Source: Epiperipatus broadwayi
Taxonomy: Eukaryota; Onychophora; Udeonychophora; Euonychophora; Peripatidae
DNA: 64,000 nucleotides
NCBI GenBank assembly: GCA_028023455.1
Contig: JAQFVV010000036.1
Span: forward strand, 7,623,576 to 7,687,575
Direction: 5' to 3'
The position numbers and the translations under genes are program-made. The notes under the pieces are model-generated. The model did no database searches, was not told the DNA's origin, and saw only the letters and a list, made by a program, of their open reading frames with translations. Position 1 is the first letter of the stretch, and the number at the start of each line of letters is the position of its first letter. Below, piece after piece: positions 8,960-18,439 of this stretch.

Positions 8960-9850
8960 AATTAGCTTTTAATAATTTATCAATTAATCTAAGTAAAACA
9001 AAAACCATTAATTTTTCTTATAAGTCAAATATTCATTCGCTTAACATTACTATTTGTAATAAGTATTTTTGGCATTGTAATAGCACTTGTACTTGTGCTA
9101 ACATTTCATTTGTTGATAATATTTGTTATCTAGATGTTTTTATTGACTCCAGACTATCCTGGTCAAACCATATTGACTTTTTTTGTTCTCATTTATGTAA
9201 ATTAAATTATGTTTTTTTTACTTATCTAAATGTTTTCCTTGGTCAGCTTTGATTACTTTATATATTTCTTTTTATCAAAGTTTATTATGTTATAATATTT
9301 CAGTTTGGGGGAACTGTTCTACTTTTGCAGTGACTACTTTGTCTGTTTTACAAAATTATACAATGTGTATCATTTTTAGTAGATCACGTACCACCCCTGT
9401 TTAAGATATATATGAGACGTTTATATACTAGATGTTTTCCATTTGTATAAATATAGATTGATTCTTGATATTTATTGTAGGAAACTTCATTTGATACTAA
9501 ATTTTCTGTTGTAAATATTCGTTTATCTACTAAATATCAGCTAGCTTTACCTAATTTTCTTAAAACATCCAGTAGGAAGCAATTTAGTTATAATGGTCCT
9601 AAATTATTTAACATGTTTTTAAGAGATTGTTCTGTGAATTTATTGAACATTAGTTATTTGATTTTTAAAAAACATTTATGGCATTGGTTATATTATGTAA
9701 GCATTAGTTTTATTTTATCTTATTTTTTATTTTTTGTTTATGCTGTATGTTATGTTTTCAATTGCGTTTTATGCAAAAAGGTGAAGCTTATTATTAGCAA
9801 AGAATTATACGGCTGTGCGCTTTCAGAGAACTTAAGTCTCCATATGTTGT
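8960..9850 (+). pseudogene. LINE A ORF2, RT thumb and C-terminal region
   Basis: Translation in shifting frames shows the block after the RT active site: INLSKTKTINFS (the L-x-N-x-x-K-T-K motif after FADD), YLDVFIDSRLSWSNHIDF (the GV-x-iD-x-x-L-x-W-x-x-HI motif) and YQSLLCYNISVWGN (the Y-x-x-l-x-Y-g-i-x-v-WG motif). All are typical of jockey/CR1-like RTs. Many stops are present. Together with 3712-4433 this shows that Merlin copy 2 split the RT gene. A weak run of ORF remains to 9852. Confidence 0.75.
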
Positions 9851-9914
9851 AATTATTTACTACTGTGATTGAATTGCCAAATGTTATATCTGTATGATTT
9901 TAATATTTTATGTT

Positions 9915-9947
9915 ATATTTATACTTTTCTTTTTGTATTTTATTAGT
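9915..9947. repeat. 33-bp direct repeat, left flank of Ty3/gypsy element
   Basis: Begins ATATTTATACTTTTCTTTTT and is identical to 14336-14368. It belongs to the LINE A 3' UTR. It lies exactly against the left LTR if the LTR begins at the AAAAAG of 9948. Confidence 0.9.
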
Positions 9948-9953
9948 AAAAAG

Positions 9954-10146
9954 TGTTGTGTATCACGAATACAAATAACACAAACAACACTTTACTAGTT
10001 AATCATTTATTACTATTACTATACATAATGCTTATAAAATACTAGGGAAGCATAATCACCGTCCTAACATGGCGTCCCTCTCAAGTCTCGCAGTTTGGAT
10101 AATATTCATTCTGCAGTAACTGTGACGTCACCACGAATACACTACA
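9954..10146 (-). repeat. 3' LTR of Ty3/gypsy element
   Basis: Starts (plus-strand reading) TGTTGTGTATCACG and ends CACTACA, so TG...CA ends with short imperfect inverted termini. It differs from the other LTR at three positions (the ACTAGTTAATC, GGCGTCC and AGTTTGG sites). Confidence 0.92.
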
Positions 10147-10747
10147 CTCCTTCCCTTTCCCCCCATTTTTGAGAAGTGTCATAGTCCAACAGACGTGCAG
10201 GAGGGCGGCGTACTCGCCGGGGGCGACCACTAAGTGTTTGTGGTTTACTCTCTCGGTGTATACTGGTGGTAGGTGCGGCCACCTGAATGGGTTCTCCAAG
10301 TGCTGTCTCATTCTGACTGTCCTGGTTTGCCGCAGTTTCCTCTGTGTGGGCATCTACCGCTCTAGGTCGCAAGTGGTCTACATGTCTTTTTTGAATTCCG
10401 GAGTCCGTTAGAATCTCGTATGACAATGGTCCTGTCTGTTGTTGGATAACTGCAGGTATCCATGGTGAGTTCTTTTCAGCCCTACGTGTCAAAATTGTAT
10501 CCTGTGGTTGGAATGTTCGTACCCTTTGTATCGGTATCTGAGTTATTTGCGGTGCCCTGTCAGGGTGCAGAAAATCCAGGCATGTTCTTATGCGCCGCTT
10601 GAACAGTAGCTCGGCCGGGCTAAGTCCCGTTGCTGTTGATGGCGTAGTGTGTTGCATTAGTAAATAACGTGCAAGCCGCTGACTCCAGGTCCCGTTGCGT
10701 AGACGTTGCAATCCCTCCTTAACAGATTGTACTGCACGTTCTGCCAA
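10142..10747 (-). pseudogene. Ty3/gypsy integrase, C-terminal part
   Basis: Frame-shifted continuation of the integrase core. It starts with the AERAVQSVKEGL block, which carries the third catalytic residue (Glu) of the DDE triad, normally preceded by YHPSSNG. A Pro/Arg-rich C-terminal segment follows, with SPAELLF and a basic tail (RPRRVRRPPARLLDY) resembling the chromatin/DNA-binding tails of gypsy integrases. A one-base deletion near 10760 separates it from the core. Confidence 0.85.
10147..10172 (-). promoter_or_regulatory. Polypurine tract
   Basis: On the minus strand the bases next to the 3' LTR are almost pure purine (AAAAATGGGGGGAAAGGG then AAGGAG). This is the expected primer for plus-strand DNA synthesis. 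Confidence 0.85.
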
Positions 10748-11013
10748 CCGTTGCTTGATGGATGATATGGAGCAACTCTTGCATGGCGAATGCCATTCCG
10801 GTGAAGGAAGGTGGTGAACTCCATCGCAGTGAACTGAGGGCCGTTATCTGAGACAATGCATTCGGGAAGAGCGTGTGTTGCGAAAAGTTCTCTAAGTGCT
10901 GAGATGGTAGCTCCAGTCGTTGTCGATGGCATTTCACGGACGTCGATCCACTTCGAGTGTGCATCCACGACAACCAAAATCATTTTCCCCTGGACAGGTC
11001 CAGCGTAATCCAC
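10657..11013 (-). pseudogene. Ty3/gypsy integrase catalytic core
   Basis: Shows DYAGPVQGKMILVVVDAHSKW (first catalytic Asp region) and IVSDNGPQFTAMEF (second Asp), then PYHPSSNG before the frame is lost. Upstream it is separated from the zinc-binding part of the integrase by a single in-frame TGA (about 11018-11020) where an Arg codon is expected. It would join the cDNA to host DNA. Confidence 0.87.
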
Positions 11014-11019
11014 ATGTAT

Positions 11020-12654
11020 TCATGACCATGGCAGAGCTGGAATCTCCCAGTGGTGTGTTGGTGCACGTGGTTGCTGGTGTCGTATCTCTTGACAGTTGTT
11101 ACATTTAGCTATTAGTTGTTCTATGTCCTGGTCCATTCCAGGCCACCAGACGTATGAGCGTGCATGTGCTTTTGTTCTCACAATTCCCATGTGTCCCAGG
11201 TGCAGCTCACGAAGAACTATGGGTCTAAGAGATGTCGGTATGACCACCCGTGCCCCCCACAGCAAACATCCTCGGTGTGTTGACAACTCATTTTTTCGCG
11301 ACTGATAAGATCGAAGATCTTGTTGAATGTGTGTTGGCCATGCTGTCAGGATGCACTCCTTTACTCTAGATAGCACAGGGTCTGCTTTAGTCTCTTTCTC
11401 GATCTGTTCTGCAGAAACTGGTGGGTTTTCCAAGTCCTCAAGGAATAATACTGCTCGCAGCTTCTCCTCACTCTGCTGAACTGCAGAGGATGGCCACCTA
11501 CTCAGTGCATCTGCGTTCCCTATGCTCCTCCCTGGTGCATACTGCAGTCTGAAGTTGTAAGCCGTCAAGAGGCATGCCCACCTTTGCATTCGGGGTGATA
11601 GAATGAATGGGGTCGACCGGTCCGACGTGAAGATTCCCAGCAGTGGCTTGTGGTCAGTCACTATCTCGAACGGTATTCCATATACGAAATGGTGGAAATG
11701 TTTCACCCCGAATATAATAGCAAGTGCTTCCCGGTCTATCTGAGCGTAATTTCTTTCAGACTTGGTGAGTGTTCGTGATGCAAAAGCAACCGGTGAACAT
11801 AGGCCATTTGCATACTTCAGGCTAAGTACTGCTCCCACTCCATATGGTGAAGCGTCGCAGGTTACCACCACTTGTTGACGGGGATCGAAAGGCACCAGCA
11901 CATCGTCGGACGTCAGGGCCTCCTTCAATTGTGTGAACGCTCTCTCGTGTTCTTTGGTCCATGACCATACTGTATCCGCCTTAAGCAATTTATGTAGTGG
12001 TTCGGCTGTCATAGCTCGGTGTGGCAAAAAGTTACTGTAGAAGTTGAGCAACCCCAAGAATGCCTGTAGCTTCTTCTTATCTGTTGGTGTCGGTGCTCTC
12101 CTAATAGCAGCCACTTTGTCGGCCGTTGGGTGCAGGCCCTCTGCATCCAGGGTGTATCCCAAAAAGTCTATCGACGACACTCTGAGGACACATTTGTCAT
12201 TATTTACACTCAGCCCACAGGCAGCCAATTTGCTGCAGACTGTTCTTAATTTGGTGGTTAGATCCGTATCAGATGTTGCACATATCAGTACATCATCGAA
12301 GTATGGGAAAACTCCCTGAGTACCTCTTAGTATGTTGTCCACCATTCCCTGAAATATTCCTGGGGCCACGCTAATGCCGTACTGCAATCTCTTCACTCGG
12401 AAAGCTCCCCGATGAGTGATAATGGTCTGTGCATCCGTTGATGCCTCATCTACCGGCAGTTGTAGGTATGCTCGAGCTAAGTCTATTTTTGCAAACACTG
12501 AACTCCTAGGAAACGATGCGAGAAAATGGTGTACTGCTGGTATTGGATATGGGTGATCTCTTAATGCTTGATTTACGGTAAAGGCGGACCTCTCCTGACG
12601 CTTTGATGATGGGCACCACTGGTGTTGCCCATACAGGGTCGCAAACTGGCTCAA
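11020..12654 (-). pseudogene. Ty3/gypsy RT - RNase H - integrase zinc domain
   Basis: An uninterrupted 544-residue stretch. RT: FAKIDLARAYLQLPV (motif A), GISVAPGIFQ (motif B), FPYFDDVLI (catalytic YxDD-type), FLGYTLDAEG and FLGLLNFYSNFLP (thumb). RNase H: VTCDASPYGVGAVLS, YAQIDREALAIIFGVKHF and VTDHKPLLGIF, with the catalytic D-E-D residues present. Then ADALSRWPS and the integrase HHCC finger (HLGHMG...CNNCQ). The first ~35 residues of the displayed frame are out-of-frame; true RT sequence continues from the 13381-12506 segment through a frameshift near 12600. All visible catalytic residues are intact. Confidence 0.93.
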
Positions 12655-13381
12655 TGATTCCGTCCTTTAATAAGGTGTCTAGCGCTGCATCAACCTTTGG
12701 TTTCATAGCCAATGGCAATGGCCGGGCTCGGAGGCGAATAGGTGGTATTTTTGGGTCTATCGGTAAAGACACTGGCGATCCTCGATATCTTCCAAGAGTA
12801 GTGCTGAAAACCTGGGGAAAAGCATCAATGATATCTTGCATTGGTGAATGTCGAACTGAATGCACCCCCGATAAAAATATTCCCAAGGGGGCAAACCATT
12901 CATGGCCAAGTAGATTTGTACATGCTCTTTCCGCAATTAACAGGCATAAACAAGCTGAATACTTTCCGTATTTGACGCTGACAAAGCACTGTCCCATAAA
13001 GGTGATCCGGTTTTGCAGAAAATCTCGCAGTGTCGTTTGCACAGGTTCCAACACTGGCGGTTTTTCTTTGCACAAGTCTTGAAAAACCCCCCAAGATACA
13101 ATTGAATATTCCGATCCGGAATCTACTTCCATGCAGCATTTAGTATTGTTAATAAGCACTCTTGCTGTAGTTCTGAGAGTTTTGCTGTCACTATGGAGCT
13201 TGTATATTAAGTCCAATGTCCCATCAGTATCCAATTCCCCTTTCACTGCCATGCACTGGGTGGATGATGTCTGAGTGTCCTGTTGTCGGGCCTTACATAC
13301 TTTGGATGTGACCTGTCTTTCGGCAAAAATGGCATTTTGCTCGGCGAAAAGGGCATTCTGTACGAACATGTGTACCACCAC
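12506..13381 (-). pseudogene. Ty3/gypsy protease and N-terminal RT
   Basis: Residues about 75-90 hold CMEVDSGSEYSIVSW: the aspartic protease DSG motif, with NLLGHEWF further on. The RT N-terminal block follows (PLAMKPKVDAALDTLLKDGIIEP, then WATPVVPIIKASGEVRL), after which the frame is lost (about 12600) and continues in the next segment. It overlaps the end of gag in another frame; the shift near 13300 cuts the gag zinc knuckle before its last Cys, so it is more likely a deletion than programmed frameshifting. Confidence 0.9.
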
Positions 13382-14018
13382 AGCCGCAACATGGCACAGT
13401 TGGCACTATATGTTTTTGTAACTCCGTTTTGTATTTGGTAGGAAACTGCCGGCGGTGTTGTATTAGATCCACTGATGATGACAATCCAGAAGCATGCATC
13501 TCCCGCACCTGGGTCCCCGCTGCCTCGGCTGCTAAACTCCTCTGCACTGCGGCATCTAGGGTTAATGTTTCTTCGGTGAGCAGTCGGCGCTGTACACTTT
13601 CATCTCTCAGTCCACAAACAAACTGATCACGGAGGCGCTCGACGAGTGTCGTGCCAAAATCACATCCTTCCGCGAGACGTCTCAGTCCCGCGAGAAAAAC
13701 ACTAATAGTCTCTCCCTCTTTTTGTTCACGATGGAAAAACTGGTAGCGCTGATAGATTATAGAGGGCCCTGGATTGAAGTATTGTTTTAACACAGCGGTG
13801 AGCTCGTCATATGACCTTTCTAACGGCTGAGCTGGGGCTATCAAAGACCGCAATATCGATAGCGTTTGTAGTCCGCAGGCTGCCAACAAAGTAGCTCGTT
13901 TCTTGTCTTCACTTGTAATATCATTCGCCAGACAATAAAATTCGACTTGCGATGCATACGTATCCCATAGTTGTGGGAACTCGACGTCGAATGCAGATAA
14001 CTTCCCGACAGTTGCCAT
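13293..14018 (-). pseudogene. Ty3/gypsy Gag (capsid and nucleocapsid)
   Basis: 241 residues starting MATVGKLSAFD. The capsid-like retrotransposon gag domain spans about residues 5-150 (WDTYASQVEFYCLAND, then YDELTAVLKQYFNP, and RYQFFHREQKEGETISVFLAGLRRLAEGC). The C-terminus has CGCGGTHVRTEC and CHFCRKTGH, a CCHC-type knuckle whose final Cys falls in the next frame. The start was chosen because the ATG is followed by the conserved gag block; an upstream frame to 14092 has no similarity. It would form the cytoplasmic particle that packages element RNA. Confidence 0.88.
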
Positions 14019-14142
14019 CCTTGAGCATTAACGCCTTGTTGAACGTCTTCACAAAGAAAAAGTATTTCTGTAGTTTCTTGCCATAATCCCAAGGTAAAGA
14101 AAATAATGCAGCTAGCGGAATCCCATCCTCATCGCCAAAAAG

Positions 14143-14335
14143 TGTTGTGTATCACGAATACAAATAACACAAACAACACTTTACTAGTCAATCATTTATT
14201 ACTATTACTATACATAATGCTTATAAAATACTAGGGAAGCATAATCACCGTCCTAACATGGCCTCCCTCTCAAGTCTCGCAGTTCGGATAATATTCATTC
14301 TGCAGTAACTGTGACGTCACCACGAATACACTACA
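14143..14335 (-). repeat. 5' LTR of Ty3/gypsy element
   Basis: 193 bp, 98.4% identical to 9954-10146 by direct comparison (three differences). It would hold promoter and polyadenylation signals for the minus-strand transcript. Just downstream (14142-14115, minus strand) is CTTTTTGGCGATGAGGATGG, the leader where the primer binding site is expected; I could not name the tRNA. Confidence 0.92.
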
Positions 14336-14368
14336 ATATTTATACTTTTCTTTTTGTATTTTATTAGT
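14336..14368. repeat. 33-bp direct repeat, right flank of Ty3/gypsy element
   Basis: Exact copy of 9915-9947. It begins at the base after the LTR end, and LINE A 3' UTR sequence continues after it. Confidence 0.9.
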
Positions 14369-14479
14369 GTTTTTGTTTGTTACATGTAAATTCCTCACTC
14401 AAGATTTTTCTTGTGTGGAATTTATCTTACTGTATTATACATTTATTGTTTGTTTCAAAATGAATAAATAAATAAATTA

Positions 14480-17090
14480 TTATTATTATGATGATGATTC
14501 AAAGATACATCTTTATTGATACTTCAAAAAAGTTACAATAGTTTTATAAATTTGATTGCGTCATGCTACAAGTGCAATCATGAGTTAAGTTTGTATATTA
14601 GTATAGTTCTATATTTGTGAATTCTCTTGTACTTTCATAGTTCCTTATAAGTTTTTTCTTGGAAGATAGCTTGATGAATGGGCAAGTTAAATAGTTACGG
14701 TTATGGATCTGTGAATGTATGTTGGCTATTTGGGCTAGTGTATTCTGATTATAGATTGGAGGGTTATTTTATGAGTGACCATGTTGCAGCTACAATATCT
14801 GGAGGAGTAATTTTAAAATCTCATGTCCTTAATTGTTGCAATTTGTTTGTAAAAGTAGCCAGATGTCTTCTTGTGTTATTTCTGATTATGAAGGAGCACG
14901 AGTGCACCAGTATGCATATAATAGAAATGTAATTGCTCGTACTGTGGGAGTAGAAGCTTTCTTATATGATTGCATGATATATATATTATTGAGATGTTTT
15001 TGTGTTGATAGGTATCTATCAAGACTTTATGTTTGTTTGATAGAGCTGTGCAAGTATAAAATATGTGTTATTGGGTTTCCTCTGCTGTATGACAAAGGTT
15101 GCAGAATCAATTAATACTGGTGTATAGATGTCTGAAGCAAAGGAAATCTGATGTTGTTGGTAGTGCATGTAGATTTATTTTCAAGATGAAATCAAAATAT
15201 TTAGGCACCAATGACCATTTCCTGAACCCGCTAAGTAATTGACGGTTATTAATTCCTAGCATTGTTGTTAGGGTTTCTTGTAAACCACTTGGATATAATA
15301 AGTTATGGGTTTGCCAGTATGTGTATTTGTTTGTAGATTTAATGTTTATTTTACTGGATGTGGTTGTGACAGATTGTATAAGTGATGATATATATATACT
15401 CTGAGGATGGTGGTGGAGTATCTGTTGGGGTACCCGTGAGCAAGCATGATAGTGTAAAAAATTGCCTTATAGTTGATGCTAGAAGGTTAACTGTTTTCTG
15501 TACATAGAATGTATTGATAGTGTGAAGAACTAGTCCATTGTTTGTGAGTGTTCTGCTGAGACATTTAGCTGATACAGCAACAGCTTTCCGCCCCATAGTA
15601 GCTTGGTGCAAAGCGATGTTATTTTTGAAGTAAAATGTTTTGAAAATTTTATTATGGGACAAAAATATGTGATTTTAGTAATAATTAGCATGTTAAATAA
15701 TTGGACATTAGAGTAAATAGAAAGGTAAGCCTTTGAAAGAGAGTTTGATATTTTTGTTGCAGTTTCAAGTAACTTGTTTTGTATATTGTGTCTCATTCCG
15801 TCAGTTCCCATATAAAATGGAAACCCAAGAAAAGCGGTAGGTTTGCCATGAAAGATTTTTGTATAAGGTTTGGTTGTATAAATAAACCAAGCAGCTGTTT
15901 TATTGAGGTTAAATTTTAATTTAAATTCAGAAATTGTTTACGAGATTTTAGAAAGATGGTGATATCATCCATATATGCTAAACATGAAACATACTGTTGA
16001 GTGTGAGGAATTTTTAATCCTGGTATGTTTTGCTGAATTTTTCTTATAAGAGGATCAATGTAAAATGTGAAAAGGAGGGAACTTAATGGTGAGCCTTGTG
16101 AGATTGACTGGGTTGGTGTAAATATAGGGGATTTTCTACCATTAAGTATGATGTGAATTTTCCTATTAAGAATAAGATTTGCAGTTACATAGAGTAGAAT
16201 AGGAGGGATGGTGGTGTTAGCTAGTTTGTCCAGAAGTATTTTTATTGGCACTGAATCAAAAGCTGCTTCGATGTCTAATTGGACAGCAATTGGTGCATAC
16301 TTTTTTTGTTTTTGTATTGTAGTCATAATTGTATTAAAAAGTAAAGCAGCTTGCCCTGTGGATGACTCTTTTTTAGCAAACTGGAAGGGTGAGATTAATG
16401 GGAGTATATGTTGTTCAGTTTGGTCTTTAATGACTTTCTCCAAGGTTTTAATGCCTAATGGTCCCATAGAAATAGGTCAAAGGTTTGCGAGTGTTGATAT
16501 GGGAATTTTTTATATTAAAAGGTACAATGGCTATTGTATTTAGTTCTTTAATGTTGTAAATTTTCTGTGATAGGTAGTTAGCTAGATTACTTATATATTG
16601 TGAAGTAAATTGCCTTAAGTGATAAAAAACAAATTTGGGGAAACCGTTTGTTCCGGGGTGGCATGTATTGTTGATTGTGTCAAGTTTGGTTGCAAACTGG
16701 CCTGGATTAAATGGTGCATCTGTTTCTGGTTGTCCAAAATAGTTATATGATGGTGTAAAGATTTGCTGTTCCTGGAGTTTATTCTTAAAGTGATTAAAAA
16801 TAGGTTGTATCATATTTTGGCCAGCGTATGTGATATCTTCAACTTGTATTGCCATGGGGACTCTTAATGTTTGGGGGATGTCCGAGTGCCAAACGAATGT
16901 AACTTCTAGACCATGTATGAGGCTGAGAAAGGCAGATTTTACTCTTTTTTGTAGTTAAGTATTCTTTGAGTTTATGGCATGTATTGTTATATATTTGTGT
17001 GAGTTTATATAAATTTTGTTGATAGTCATGTAATGGTTGGCACATAGTGATCCACTTGTGTATTTCATCTGCTATTGCTAGAAGACGAAA
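14480..17090 (-). mobile_element. LINE B copy 1 (5'-truncated non-LTR retrotransposon)
   Basis: Minus-strand LINE with its 3' end at about 14480 in a (ATT/ATG)n tail and a conserved 3' UTR segment (TTTATTGATACTTCAAAAAAG near 14510) shared with copy 3 at 30567. It abuts the tail of LINE A tail to tail. The 5' end at about 17090 falls in the endonuclease-RT linker, a typical 5' truncation. Confidence 0.8.
14780..17045 (-). pseudogene. LINE B copy 1 ORF2: RT and C-terminal zinc motif
   Basis: Collinear segments in several frames (17045-16839, 16855-16448, 16467-15916, 15811-15530, 15662-15351, then to about 14780). RT: HPGTNGFPKFVF, QFAKKESSTGQAALLF, VQLDIEAAFDSVP (motif A with both Asp), SISQGSPLSSLLFTFYIDPL (motif B) and AYMDDITIF (active site, intact). 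Then AFLGFPFYMGTDGMR and the distal Trp-rich block (SGFRKWSLVPKYFDFILKIN) and a CNLCHTAEET zinc motif near 15100. It reverse-transcribes LINE RNA at the nicked target. At least five frameshifts or stops, so dead. Confidence 0.83.
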
Positions 17091-18350
17091 ATCGAGAATT
17101 GTGTGTTAAATTGTTAATATTGAATGATAGTGTACCGTTTATTTATATACGGTGCAAATATATTTGCCTTTGGTAAAAGCTAAAAAATAAAAGTAAATTT
17201 AGATTTTTTTTTGACTATAATTAATTTTTTTTAAAAAAAAACGTACAATGAAAGTTAAATTATTCTTTCGTATTTTTTTATGTAATTAGAAATAAAAGTA
17301 GAATTGGAGAGAACAAAAGAATTCCAAAAGTAAAAAAAAAAAAAGATAAGCTAAAAGAAAAATATTTTAGATATTTAAAGAATTAAAGATGGCCGAAAGA
17401 ATTGCTAAAAAAAGAGAACTTTGTAACGTAAATTTTATAAGGAATTACCAGATTAATTATCAGTGTATATTTTTGATAAACAAAAGGATGCGCAGAAGTC
17501 TGAAAACTGGGCCTCTAGTATAAAAGGCAGAGACCAGTTTGAAGAACGTCTTGTTTTTTCTATTTTTTCCTTTGGCTGGTTTTAGATTATTAAATCTAAA
17601 ACCACTTCACGATGAAATAATCCTTCATGCGGGAGGAGACCAGGGCTTTTGCTGAAATCGTTAAGAAGATGGAGACTACAAGATCAACTAATCATCAATG
17701 GCCGTGAGCTCATTTCAACCCCGAAAAAACTATGCATAGTTATCTACAATCATCTTGAATTCACTAAACTTACCGGTAAGTTATGGTCATTATTCCTGAT
17801 TGTGACAAATTTAACCATTTTACAAACAACTCGTAAAAATAAGTTTATAATAGGATCCCGATATAGACTTTTACGTTATTGTTCAAGAGACTCTTGTGTA
17901 CCCAAGAACTTTTAATTACTTATGTTAATTGCTTTATTTTATTAATATTTCACATCTGAATTAAGTGTGTTCTCTCCAATTTATTTGATAAATAATTTAC
18001 TTCAAACATTTTTTTAATCTGTTAGAATAAAAATATTTCTAATACCAATTTTCATTTGTATGTTATTAATATTTATTAGTGTTTATTATTAAATTTATTA
18101 TTAGTTTAATAAGATTTAAAATGTAATTTACCTTTGCCGATATGTTTGAATAAGCCCAGGTTTAATAATCTTAAAAAAATAATTCTCGTTATGGTATGAT
18201 GCAATACCTATTAGTTTAAAAGTATTTTTTTTATTTTTATTTGTGAGACGTTATATGACGATTTCAGCAGATTCTTTAGAATAAAAGGATTCTGGTGCCC
18301 ATATTAAATAAATTAAAAGCTGATTTCATCGATAGCATAATTCTCAACAA
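17091..18350. other. AT-rich intergenic DNA; weak promoter-like block
   Basis: No gene recognised. Around 17515-17560 a TATAAAAGG box is followed about 25 bases on by a purine/pyrimidine start-like region, in a locally GC-richer patch; ACCGGTAAGT near 17772 resembles a splice donor. A perfect 11-bp hairpin (GGTTTTAGATT, arms 17578-17588 and 17593-17603) lies between. Together these could be an LTR promoter or first exon remnant, but no coding sequence supports it. Confidence 0.25.
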
Positions 18351-18360
18351 TTATTAGGCC

Positions 18361-18438
18361 GAGTTGATCAGGAAATATAGTTATGTTTTTAGAAATAGAA
18401 ATACAACTTTCTTCTTTTCGACATAACTTGATCAACTC
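18361..18438. repeat. Small interrupted inverted repeat
   Basis: GAGTTGATCA (18361-18370) and AGTTATGT (18379-18386) pair with ACATAACT (18421-18428) and TGATCAACTC (18429-18438). All 18 bases match, with an 8-base bulge in the left arm. Could be a tiny MITE. Confidence 0.6.
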
Positions 18439-18439
18439 A

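Larger units (their letters stand above)
9948..14335 (-). mobile_element. Ty3/gypsy LTR retrotransposon, near-complete and young
   Basis: Two LTRs of 193 bp (199 bp if the shared AAAAAG/GAAAAAG edge is counted) differ at only three sites. Between them on the minus strand are gag, protease, RT, RNase H and integrase, with a polypurine tract beside the 3' LTR. The domain order (integrase after RNase H) places it in Ty3/gypsy; protein style suggests the mag-like K02A2.6 group. Composition is much GC-richer than the AT-rich surroundings. Disruptions are few: frameshifts near 13300, 12600 and 10760 and one in-frame TGA near 11020. It inserted into the 3' UTR of LINE A. Confidence 0.93.
2585..14480 (+). 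mobile_element. LINE A: jockey/CR1-like non-LTR retrotransposon, split by nested insertions
   Basis: One degraded plus-strand element read in pieces: hammerhead and 5' UTR (2585-2793), ORF1 (2794-3696), ORF2 endonuclease (3712-4316), an RT motif fragment (4400-4433), then Merlin copy 2 (4435-8887), the RT thumb/C-terminal region (about 8960-9850), 3' UTR, Ty3/gypsy (9948-14335), the last of the 3' UTR and an AATAAATAAATAAA tail near 14465. There is also an internal deletion between endonuclease and RT at about 4385. The true 5' end is uncertain and may lie near 2440. Confidence 0.75.

Noticed and set aside
10169-13082. Open plus-strand frames across the gypsy element (for example 12603-13082, 159 codons)
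   Set aside because: They are antisense shadows of gag-pol; the minus-strand frames carry all protease, RT, RNase H and integrase motifs.
17578-17603. Perfect 11-bp hairpin as a terminator or MITE
   Set aside because: Too short and AT-rich, with no flanking duplication and no associated gene.
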